From contig JACRDD010000007.1 of NCBI GenBank assembly GCA_016218685.1, positions 1 through 64,000 on the forward strand: 64,000 nt of DNA. The letters are read 5' to 3'. Positions within the stretch are counted from its first letter, which is position 1. Every line of letters begins with the position of its first letter. This document shows, piece by piece, positions 8,915 through 15,757 of the stretch. Origin of the DNA: Desulfobacterales bacterium. Its GTDB lineage: Bacteria; Desulfobacterota; Desulfobacteria; Desulfobacterales; Desulfosarcinaceae. Made by a program: the position numbers and the translations under genes. The notes beneath the pieces are model-generated. The model was not told where the DNA came from. It did no database searches and saw only the letters and a program-made list of their open reading frames with translations.

Positions 8915-9274
8915 TCATTTACCCTTGTTCCGGATGGCAGTGACGACCGCTTCAGGGCCGGTCACCGTCACAGTGGTTTTTCCCGCTCCGGTCTTGGTGT
9001 TCTTCTCGGTGGCAATCTTGACCGAGTTTTCGTCTTTGTCCAGGTAGGTGGTCTCCTCATACGCCGTATCGCCGTCGGTATAGCTGCCGCTGCTGTTCTC
9101 CTTGAACTTGCTCAGCACGAGTTCCCGGATGCCTGTGAGGCGGGCATCATTCATATCGAACGATTTGGTGGCCTTGAACAGCGGGGCGACATCGAAGCCG
9201 TCGGCTTGCAGGTCGGCATAGGCATTGGCGGCAAACGAAAGGCAGAGCACAAGCAGCATCAGAAACGTTTTCAT
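8915..9274 (-). CDS. Small exported protein of unknown function
   Basis: 119 residues; AAGGAG precedes the ATG. A signal peptide ends near NAYA-D (residue 20). The mature part is hydrophilic with alternating strands (TTVTVTGPEAVVTAIRNKGK at the end). No catalytic motif or Cys is visible. It stands alone between the methyltransferase and a membrane protein, all read leftward. Confidence 0.65.
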   Translation of the reverse strand: MKTFLMLLVLCLSFAANAYADLQADGFDVAPLFKATKSFDMNDARLTGIRELVLSKFKENSSGSYTDGDTAYEETTYLDKDENSVKIATEKNTKTGAGKTTVTVTGPEAVVTAIRNKGK

Positions 9275-9315
9275 TTTGAACTCCTTTTCGCATTTTCAAT
9301 CGATTCGTAAAAGAC

Positions 9316-9945
9316 TTAAATCCACTTCAAAATTCCAGCAAAAAGAACCATTGCGAGAAAATCGATTGCAATCAGCGATCCTATCACAACGCGTTGAAGC
9401 CTCGGCGTCCAATCATAGGCGTAGTTAGCCATCAGAAAGAAGGGAATATATACGGTTATAAACACGGGTAAGGCGCCCCACCATGGGTAGACCCATAAGA
9501 ACGCCGGCGTTTTAGCCAGGAAAATTTCGAAGATCGAAAAGAAGGCGGCATTGGCGACAGAGATGACGATGCGATTGTTAATGCCCAGGATCTTTAGATC
9601 AGGGTCTGTGGGAAGTACTTTTGCGAAAATAACCCCCGCAACCGCAAACATCATCGATAATTCCCAACCGACTCCCACCAATAACAAAAAAGAAGTGCCC
9701 GTCGGCACCGTCCAAAGAGCATGCCCCGAGAAGTGCTGAATCAGCGCGTTCAATATTTCGAAAAACCAGTGGGTGGCGTACAAAGACAATCCGGCTGCAA
9801 CCGCCTTCCAATTCTTCTTCTCGATTTCATTGAAGTATATATAGACCACGAAGGCGAATAGAGGAATGAAGTACCACTGAAAGTTTTCTCCGCTTCTAAG
9901 TATTCCCAGTGCTTGTTCTGTCCCTTGCGGGTTGTTCAGTTCCAT
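9316..9945 (-). CDS. Polytopic membrane protein, unknown function
   Basis: 209 residues from the ATG at 9945, which has GGAGA six bases upstream; a longer frame from 9975 has no such signal. About six hydrophobic segments are visible (YFIPLFAFVVYIYF, AVAAGLSLYATHWFF, GTSFLLLVGVGWELSMMFAVAGVIF, VISVANAAFFSIFEIFL, ALPVFITVYIPFFLMANY, VIGSLIAIDFLAMVLFAGIL). There are no catalytic or transporter signatures that I recognise. Confidence 0.7.
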   Translation of the reverse strand: MELNNPQGTEQALGILRSGENFQWYFIPLFAFVVYIYFNEIEKKNWKAVAAGLSLYATHWFFEILNALIQHFSGHALWTVPTGTSFLLLVGVGWELSMMFAVAGVIFAKVLPTDPDLKILGINNRIVISVANAAFFSIFEIFLAKTPAFLWVYPWWGALPVFITVYIPFFLMANYAYDWTPRLQRVVIGSLIAIDFLAMVLFAGILKWI

Positions 9946-10365
9946 AATGTCTCCATACAGAATTCCGAATAACACCGCAGCCGGGTCCTGATTGGTAAGA
10001 GCGACACCTCAGCCGTGAAGGCGAGAGCTCTTTGGCTGGGTTTATGGGCACCGTAGCCGATACTTTGATTTTATGTCAACGTGATTGTTCCGGTTTCACG
10101 CCAAATGCTTCTGGTGATCGGGGGGAAAAGTTCGGGAGGCGAATAAGCCGTGGTCATGCGGAGTGGCTACGATGTTCGACATCATCAAACTAATTGATTC
10201 CGAGATCCCTTATTTATGCGGCTGCTGTAGAAATTCATGGTATCATCAAAATGCATGGGTTATAAACGCCTCTCTTTGAAACGCGGCGCCTGCACCGGAG
10301 GTGGGAGGTAATGGCGGCCAAAGTGCGCAATGTTCAACGATGAGACAAGGTAACTTACGGCTGGC
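9946..10365. other. Intergenic region, no gene seen
   Basis: 420 bases separating divergent genes (membrane protein leftward, MFS carrier rightward). It should hold promoters for both, but no clear -35/-10 pair, dyad or terminator stands out. The open frame that covers 10246-11634 on the minus strand is antisense to the MFS gene and is His/Gly/Asp-rich, typical of a shadow. Confidence 0.4.
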
Positions 10366-11625
10366 ATGAAAAAGAAGCTCTTTTATGGATGGTGGATCGT
10401 AGCGGCAACGAATATTATCTGCATGTTCGGGTACGGCACCTGGCTGTATAGTTTCGGGGTGTTCTTTAAGCCCATGTCCGAAGAGTTTGGCTGGACGCGG
10501 GCCATGACTTCGGGGGCCTATGCCCTGCGCAGCGTGGAGGGCGGCGTGGCCTCGCCGATCGTGGGCTGGGCCGTGGACAAGTATGGCGCGCGGCTGCTGG
10601 TGATCATCGGCGCGGTGGTAGCCGGCGGCGCCTTTTGTCTCATGCCGTTGATCAAATCCCTGATGGGTTTTTACCTGGTGTACGGCATCCTGCTCTCGGC
10701 CGGCATGAGCGCCATGCTCTACCTGCCGGCCTGGACCGTGATCGCCAAGTGGTTCCGCCGCCGCCTTTCCATGGCCCTGGCCATCCTCTCGGTGGGTGCC
10801 GGCTTCGGCGGCATCATCTGCGCGCCCCTGGCGGCCCTCATGATCAGCCGCTTCGGCTGGCGCAGCGCCTTCATGGTCATGGGTGTTTTCATCTGGGTGA
10901 TGGTGATCCCCCTGGCCTTCGTGATCAAGGAGCGACCCGAAGACATGGGCCTTGCGCCCGACGGCGACCCGCCCTTGCCGACCGATAGCGCTGTATCCAA
11001 TGCGGCGGCCGGCCCTTCCACGTCGGCGGCCAACGGCATCGCCGACTATACCCTGAAAGAGGCTCTGACCTCGTCGGCCTTCTGGTTCCTGGCCCTGGCC
11101 TTTTTCTTCCAGGGCCTGGCCCACGCCACGGTCACCGTGCACACCGTGCCGGCCCTGACCGACGCCGGCATCGCCCCCGAACGGGCCGCCATCAGCATCG
11201 GGCTGCTCACCCTGGTCAGCATCGTCGGCCGCCTGGCCTTCGGCTACCTGGGGGACATCTTCAACAAGCGCTACCTCTTCATGGTCTCCTACTCGATGAT
11301 GGGCAGCGGCATGCTGGTGCTGATGAACGCCAAAACCATGGGCCTGGTGTGGCTCTTCCTCTTTCTGTTCGGGGTGGGCTTCGGCGGCAACATCCCCCTG
11401 ATGCCCGCCATCCGGGCCGAATATTTCGGCCGCAAGGCCCTGGGCAAAATCCAGGGTTTCATGAACCCGGTGATGATGATCGCCGGCGCCACGGGCCCCA
11501 TCCTGGCCGGACACATGTTCGACACTACCGGCTCCTACCGCTCGGCCTTTCTGGTCATCGGCCTGCTCACCTTTCTGGCGGCCGTGGTGATTTTTTTCGC
11601 CCGGCCCGGACGCAAAACGCTTTAA
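10366..11625 (+). CDS. MFS transporter, oxalate/formate antiporter (OFA)-like
   Basis: 419 residues with about 12 membrane spans. The start FYGWWIVAATNIICMFGYGT and the loop VGWAVDKYGAR (MFS motif A position) match the OFA/monocarboxylate branch. A central hydrophilic loop (about residues 190-225) splits the two halves. OFA members move small monocarboxylates or oxalate/formate; substrate assignment from sequence is not safe. There is a weak AAGG ribosome-binding site. Downstream genes are small or convergent, so it is probably transcribed alone. Confidence 0.85.
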   Translation: MKKKLFYGWWIVAATNIICMFGYGTWLYSFGVFFKPMSEEFGWTRAMTSGAYALRSVEGGVASPIVGWAVDKYGARLLVIIGAVVAGGAFCLMPLIKSLMGFYLVYGILLSAGMSAMLYLPAWTVIAKWFRRRLSMALAILSVGAGFGGIICAPLAALMISRFGWRSAFMVMGVFIWVMVIPLAFVIKERPEDMGLAPDGDPPLPTDSAVSNAAAGPSTSAANGIADYTLKEALTSSAFWFLALAFFFQGLAHATVTVHTVPALTDAGIAPERAAISIGLLTLVSIVGRLAFGYLGDIFNKRYLFMVSYSMMGSGMLVLMNAKTMGLVWLFLFLFGVGFGGNIPLMPAIRAEYFGRKALGKIQGFMNPVMMIAGATGPILAGHMFDTTGSYRSAFLVIGLLTFLAAVVIFFARPGRKTL

Positions 11626-11707
11626 CCCTCCCATTTTTCGAACTTGCGCGGCACGCCATTGCGGATTATCATTTGATCATTCGAATGCACAACCAAAGGA
11701 GGTCCCC

Positions 11708-11935
11708 ATGAACGGAATGAATGAACAGGATCGTTCCATCAAAGACCGCCGCTGTGGCAAAGATCGGCGCAGGTTTCCGACCATCAAGCAATTCTTGATG
11801 CGGGCGCCCGAAAATAGGGTTTCGGATCAGCGCCGGGTAACGGAGGAACGCCGCAATGGATGGGTGCGACTGACCAAATGGTCGAGCATCGACCTTGGCA
11901 AGTACAAAATTTCCAAGTATCTGAAGCCTTATTGA
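11708..11935 (+). CDS. Small basic DRR-motif protein
   Basis: 75 residues with AAAGGAGG placed ideally before the ATG, so it is likely expressed. It is rich in Arg, with repeated DRR/RR motifs (IKDRRCGKDRRRFP, SDQRRVTEERRNG). Similar short proteins with DRRxGxDRR tracts occur in sulfate reducers with no defined role; nucleic-acid or nucleotide binding is a guess. A G5/C5 hairpin (11940-11956) lies between it and the convergent CoA-transferase gene. Confidence 0.7.
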   Translation: MNGMNEQDRSIKDRRCGKDRRRFPTIKQFLMRAPENRVSDQRRVTEERRNGWVRLTKWSSIDLGKYKISKYLKPY

Positions 11936-11955
11936 GCCTGGGGGCTCTCGTCCCC

Positions 11956-13110
11956 CTAGCCGATAACCCCCTTGTCCGCCAAGCAGCGGATCTGGTCATC
12001 GCTATAGCCAAACTCCTTTAAAACAAGCTGAGTATCCTGACCAAAGCGCGGCCGGGGGCTACGCACCGCCCCTGGTGTCGCGCTCAGTTTCACCGCCACG
12101 CCCAGCTCCGTATCGTTGCCCCCCTCGGGCCGGGGCACGCTGACCACCATCTCCCGTTGCCTGAAGTGCTCGGCTTCCAAGGCTTCTTCCATGGTACGGA
12201 TACCGCTGACGCACATATCGAGATTGCCCAATTCCGCCTCCCAATGCAGCAGCGGCTTTTGCCTGAAAACAGCGGCCAGGGCGGCGATGATCTCCTGGGC
12301 CCGGCCTGCGTCGAACTGCAAATCGGCGAAGTGCGCCAACCCCAGTTGCCGGCAGAGCGCTTTCCAGAAGCGGCCCTCCAGGGCGCCCACCGCGATGTAG
12401 CGGCCGTCGGCGGTTTCATAGGTGTTGTAGCAGGCATAGCCATGGGCCAGCATGTTGCAACCCCGGGGCGGGGCGCTGCCTGTCTGCTCGTGATAGAACT
12501 TGGCCACCGGCAGCAGGGCCAGCATCGCGTCGGTCATGGCGATGTCGATGCGCTGTCCTTGGCCCGTGCGCTGGCGGGCATAGAGCGCCAGCAGGATGCC
12601 GATGGCCCCGTTCATGCCCCCGCCGGCGATGTCGGCGATCTGAATGCCGGGAATGACCGGCTTTTGGCCCGCCTCGCCGATCAAATCCAGCACGCCGCTG
12701 TCACCCAGATAATTGACATCATGCCCGGCCCGGTCGCGCCACGGCCCGCTCTGCCCGAAGCCGGTGATCGAGCAGTAAACGACATCCGGCTTGACCTTGC
12801 GTACCGTCTCGTAATCCACTCCCAGGCGCTCCACCACCCCCGGCCGAAACCCCTCGATGAGCACATCGGCACGCTTCACCATGCGGAAGAAAATCTCCTT
12901 GCCCTCCTCCGTCTTCAGATCCAGACAGATGTGCGCTTTGTTGCGCTGCACCGTCGGCAGAAAAAGACCATCGGCCGCATACTGCTTCCGGTCTTCGATG
13001 GCAATCACCCGGGCTCCGTGATCCGCGAGAATCATGGAACAATAAGGCCCCGGCAAGAGTCGGGAAAGATCCAGCACGGTGATGCCGTCAAGCGCACCTT
13101 GCGAGAGCAT
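11956..13110 (-). CDS. CaiB/BaiF family CoA-transferase or alpha-methylacyl-CoA racemase
   Basis: 384 residues. The ATG at 13110 follows AGGAGA; the frame extends upstream to 13161 without a better signal. LLPGPYCSMILADHGARVI is the family N-terminal CoA-binding region, and AGHDVNYLG contains the catalytic Asp in the context typical of alpha-methylacyl-CoA racemases (GHDxNY). Family III enzymes either move CoA between acids or epimerise 2-methylacyl-CoA. Its place at the end of a peroxisomal-type beta-oxidation cluster suits substrate activation or racemisation of branched or side-chain acyl-CoA (inference). A large inverted repeat separates it from the acyl-CoA dehydrogenase gene. Confidence 0.85.
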   Translation of the reverse strand: MLSQGALDGITVLDLSRLLPGPYCSMILADHGARVIAIEDRKQYAADGLFLPTVQRNKAHICLDLKTEEGKEIFFRMVKRADVLIEGFRPGVVERLGVDYETVRKVKPDVVYCSITGFGQSGPWRDRAGHDVNYLGDSGVLDLIGEAGQKPVIPGIQIADIAGGGMNGAIGILLALYARQRTGQGQRIDIAMTDAMLALLPVAKFYHEQTGSAPPRGCNMLAHGYACYNTYETADGRYIAVGALEGRFWKALCRQLGLAHFADLQFDAGRAQEIIAALAAVFRQKPLLHWEAELGNLDMCVSGIRTMEEALEAEHFRQREMVVSVPRPEGGNDTELGVAVKLSATPGAVRSPRPRFGQDTQLVLKEFGYSDDQIRCLADKGVIG

Positions 13111-13151
13111 GGTTTTCTCCTGAAGATACTTAATTGGCACGGAAGTAGGCG

Positions 13152-13322
13152 TACCCGGCAACCGGTCTGCGGCACGTCAGACGCCGATCTTAGGGATGCT
13201 TAAAGCGCAGCGGAGGAAAAGCGCCCTGGACTGTCTGAGCGCAGCGAGTTTCCAGGGCGCCCGGAGCGCACTTTTAGCATCCCTTGATTCGGCGGCGTGT
13301 GGCGCAGACCGGTTGCCGGGTA
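13152..13322. repeat. 171-nt imperfect inverted repeat
   Basis: The left arm begins TACCCGGCAACCGGTCTGCG and the right arm ends in its complement at 13322. The arms (about 75 bases each) stay complementary with mismatches down to GCGCCCTGGA/TCCAGGGCGC, enclosing a short loop around CTGAGCGCAGCGAG. As RNA it would be one long hairpin. It lies between the acyl-CoA dehydrogenase and CoA-transferase genes, both leftward, so it may attenuate, terminate or stabilise the operon transcript, or be a mobile palindromic repeat. Confidence 0.8.
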
Positions 13323-13359
13323 AGCCGGCGGGCCCTTCCAAAATAGTTAACGACCTTAA

Positions 13360-14502
13360 TCACAGCCCCATGAACTTAGCTGCAATCCCCTTCATAATCT
13401 CATTGGTCCCCGCGAAGATCGACATCACCCGCGTATCGCGGAACGCCCGCGCCATCGGGCACTTCTCCAAGCTTCCGAACGGCCCGATCAGATCCAAGGC
13501 CCGGGCCGCCAAACGGTGCGTGACGTCGGTCGTCCAGAATTTGGCCATGGAGACCTCCACCACGATATTCTTCTTCTCCATGTGATCCGCAATCAACTTC
13601 TCCACAAACGTACGCCCGATCCGCGCCTCGGCCACCATCTCCACCAGAGCGAACTGCACGGCCTGGGAGCGCACCAGGGGCTTGCCCGAAACCTTCGTGC
13701 GCTTGCAAAAATCGACGGTGTACTCCACGATGCGCTCGGAGGCCAGGGCCGCCCCCATGGCACACGCCAACCGTTCCTGCTGCAACTTGTCCATGAGCAG
13801 AAAGAAACCGCCGCCGTGGGCGCCCAGACGGTTGGCCACCGGGACGCAGCAGTCGGAGAAGAACAACTCGGCCGTATCCTGGCTGTGCCAGCCCATCTTC
13901 TCCAGTTGCCGACCTTTTTTAAACCCTGGCGTGCCCGCCTCCACCAGATAGAGCGACACCGCCTGGTGCTTGTCGGCCACCGCCGGGTCCTTGGCCGCCA
14001 GCACCACCAGATCGCAGCTCACGCCGTTGGAGATAAAGGTCTTGGAGCCGTTGATCGTCACCGTATCGCCCGTCTCCACGGCCGTGGTCTGCATGCCGGC
14101 CAGATCGCTGCCCGCGGCCGGTTCGGTCATGGCCACGGCCGTAACGATGTCGCCCGACACGCAGCCGGGCAGATATTTGCGCTTCAGATCTTCGGAAGCA
14201 AACGCTTCGATGTAAGGCACCACCACATCGCTGTGCAAGCTCGCGGCCAGACCGGTCTGCCAGGTGCGCGACATCTCGTCGGCCACAATGAAGCTGTAGA
14301 GAAAATCGCCCCCCAGCCCGCCATACTGCTTTTCCACGGACGGGCAGAGAAAACCGGCCTGCCCCATCTTGCGCCACATCTCCCGGGGCACCTGGTGATC
14401 TTGCTCCCACCGGTCGGCCTGGGGCTGGATCTCCCGGTCGCAAAACGCCCGCAACCGTTTCTGAAACTGTTTGTGAGCCTCGGAATATTGGAGAATCTCC
14501 AT
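13360..14502 (-). CDS. Acyl-CoA dehydrogenase
   Basis: 380 residues, normal for the family. MTEPAAGSDLAG is the FAD/substrate signature; the C-terminal FAGTNEIMKGIAAKFMGL contains the position (Glu in GTNEI) of the catalytic base in many family members. It oxidises acyl-CoA to 2-enoyl-CoA with FAD and passes electrons to ETF. It starts 32 bases after the thiolase gene, in the same direction, as part of the TetR-led cluster. It would supply the enoyl-CoA for the hydratase/dehydrogenase fusion encoded upstream (inference). Confidence 0.92.
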   Translation of the reverse strand: MEILQYSEAHKQFQKRLRAFCDREIQPQADRWEQDHQVPREMWRKMGQAGFLCPSVEKQYGGLGGDFLYSFIVADEMSRTWQTGLAASLHSDVVVPYIEAFASEDLKRKYLPGCVSGDIVTAVAMTEPAAGSDLAGMQTTAVETGDTVTINGSKTFISNGVSCDLVVLAAKDPAVADKHQAVSLYLVEAGTPGFKKGRQLEKMGWHSQDTAELFFSDCCVPVANRLGAHGGGFFLLMDKLQQERLACAMGAALASERIVEYTVDFCKRTKVSGKPLVRSQAVQFALVEMVAEARIGRTFVEKLIADHMEKKNIVVEVSMAKFWTTDVTHRLAARALDLIGPFGSLEKCPMARAFRDTRVMSIFAGTNEIMKGIAAKFMGL

Positions 14503-14534
14503 GCCGGCACCCCCGTCGTACGCGTACTAATATA

Positions 14535-15740
14535 TTAGCGGTAACTCCCGATAATCGCGATGCTGCAAATGTTCTGAAAGGGAAAGCCCCCCAAGTTGTG
14601 CGTCAATCCGTAGCGCGGGCCCTTCAACTGCCGCCCGCCGGCCCGGCCGTGCAGCTGCAGGTAGATCTCGTAGAGCATGCGCAGGCCCGAGGCCCCGATG
14701 GGATGGCCGAAGCATTTGAGGCCCCCGTCCACCTGGCAGGGCAGATCGCCCCCGCGGTCGAAGCGGCCGTCGAGCACGTCGTGCCAGGCCCGGCCGCGCT
14801 CGGAGACGTGCAGGTCCTCCATGGTGACCAACTCGGTGATCGAGAAGCAGTCGTGCACCTCCATCAGGCCCAGTTCCTTTTTGGGGTCCGTGATGCCCGC
14901 TTCCTTGTAGGCCGCAACACTGCAACGGTCGGTGGTCATGAAGTGATCGCCGTCCCACTGGTTGAAGCCGGCCTCTTCGCCGCTGCTCAGGGCGATCTGC
15001 AAGGCCTTGACCGTCACCAGATCCTTTTTTCCCAACTGCTCGGCGATCTCTGGAGTCGTGACGATGGCGCAGGCCGCGCCGTCGCTCACCCCGCAGCAGT
15101 CGAAGAGCCCCAGGGGATGGGCGATGATGGGCGCTCCGAGCACCTGATCCAGGGAAACCGGCTTGCGCAGATGCGCCTTGGGATTCATGGCGCCGTTGGC
15201 GTGGCTCTTGACCGAGACGTGGCCCATGGCGCGCTTGAGCTCGGCGCCGCTCACCCGGTATTTGGCCTGGTAGGCGCTGGCCAGTTGGGCAAACGAGCCC
15301 GGGGCAGTCAGATTGGGCCACCACTGCCAGTTGAGACTGCCGGCCCCCGAACCGGGATTGGGCAGGCCGCCGTAGCCCGTGTCCTTGAGCTTTTCCACGC
15401 CCATGGCCAGGCAGATGTCGTAGGCCCCGGAGGCCACGCCGTAGCAGGCCCCGCGGAACGCTTCGGTGCCGGTGGCGCAGTAGTTCTCCACGCGCGTCAC
15501 CGGGATCATGGGCAGGCGCAAGGTGGTGGCCAGGGGCATGCCGGTCTTGCCCACGTTGACCTCTTCCATGCAGGTGCCCAGCCAGGCCGCCCCGATGCGG
15601 CTCTTCTCGATGCCGGCGTCGGCCAGGCACTCTTCGAAGGCCTCCACCATCAACTCTTCGGCGCCCGCCTCCCAGCGTTCGCCGAAACGCGTGCAGCCCA
15701 TGCCGAGGATCGCGACTTTATCTTTGATGCCGGTTGCCAT
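14535..15740 (-). CDS. SCP-x type thiolase (acetyl-CoA acetyltransferase family)
   Basis: 401 residues; GGAGG precedes the ATG. Thiolase landmarks are intact: ENYCATGTEA (nucleophile Cys), EVHDCFSITEL (His) and LKCFGHPIGASG (second Cys and GHP). The layout matches SCP-x-like degradative thiolases without an SCP2 domain; the neighbouring fusion protein carries SCP2 instead. It would cleave 3-oxoacyl-CoA with CoA. It begins 17 bases after the gene for the HMGCS-like/DUF35 fusion. In archaea and in BbsAB-type systems, DUF35 proteins bind thiolases, so a complex with that neighbour is likely (inference). Confidence 0.9.
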   Translation of the reverse strand: MATGIKDKVAILGMGCTRFGERWEAGAEELMVEAFEECLADAGIEKSRIGAAWLGTCMEEVNVGKTGMPLATTLRLPMIPVTRVENYCATGTEAFRGACYGVASGAYDICLAMGVEKLKDTGYGGLPNPGSGAGSLNWQWWPNLTAPGSFAQLASAYQAKYRVSGAELKRAMGHVSVKSHANGAMNPKAHLRKPVSLDQVLGAPIIAHPLGLFDCCGVSDGAACAIVTTPEIAEQLGKKDLVTVKALQIALSSGEEAGFNQWDGDHFMTTDRCSVAAYKEAGITDPKKELGLMEVHDCFSITELVTMEDLHVSERGRAWHDVLDGRFDRGGDLPCQVDGGLKCFGHPIGASGLRMLYEIYLQLHGRAGGRQLKGPRYGLTHNLGGFPFQNICSIAIIGSYR

Positions 15741-15757
15741 GGTTTACCTCCTGCTTT

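Noticed and set aside
10246..11634. 462-codon open frame antisense to the MFS gene
   Set aside because: His/Gly/Asp-rich composition typical of the complement of a GC-rich membrane protein gene; no start signal or motif.
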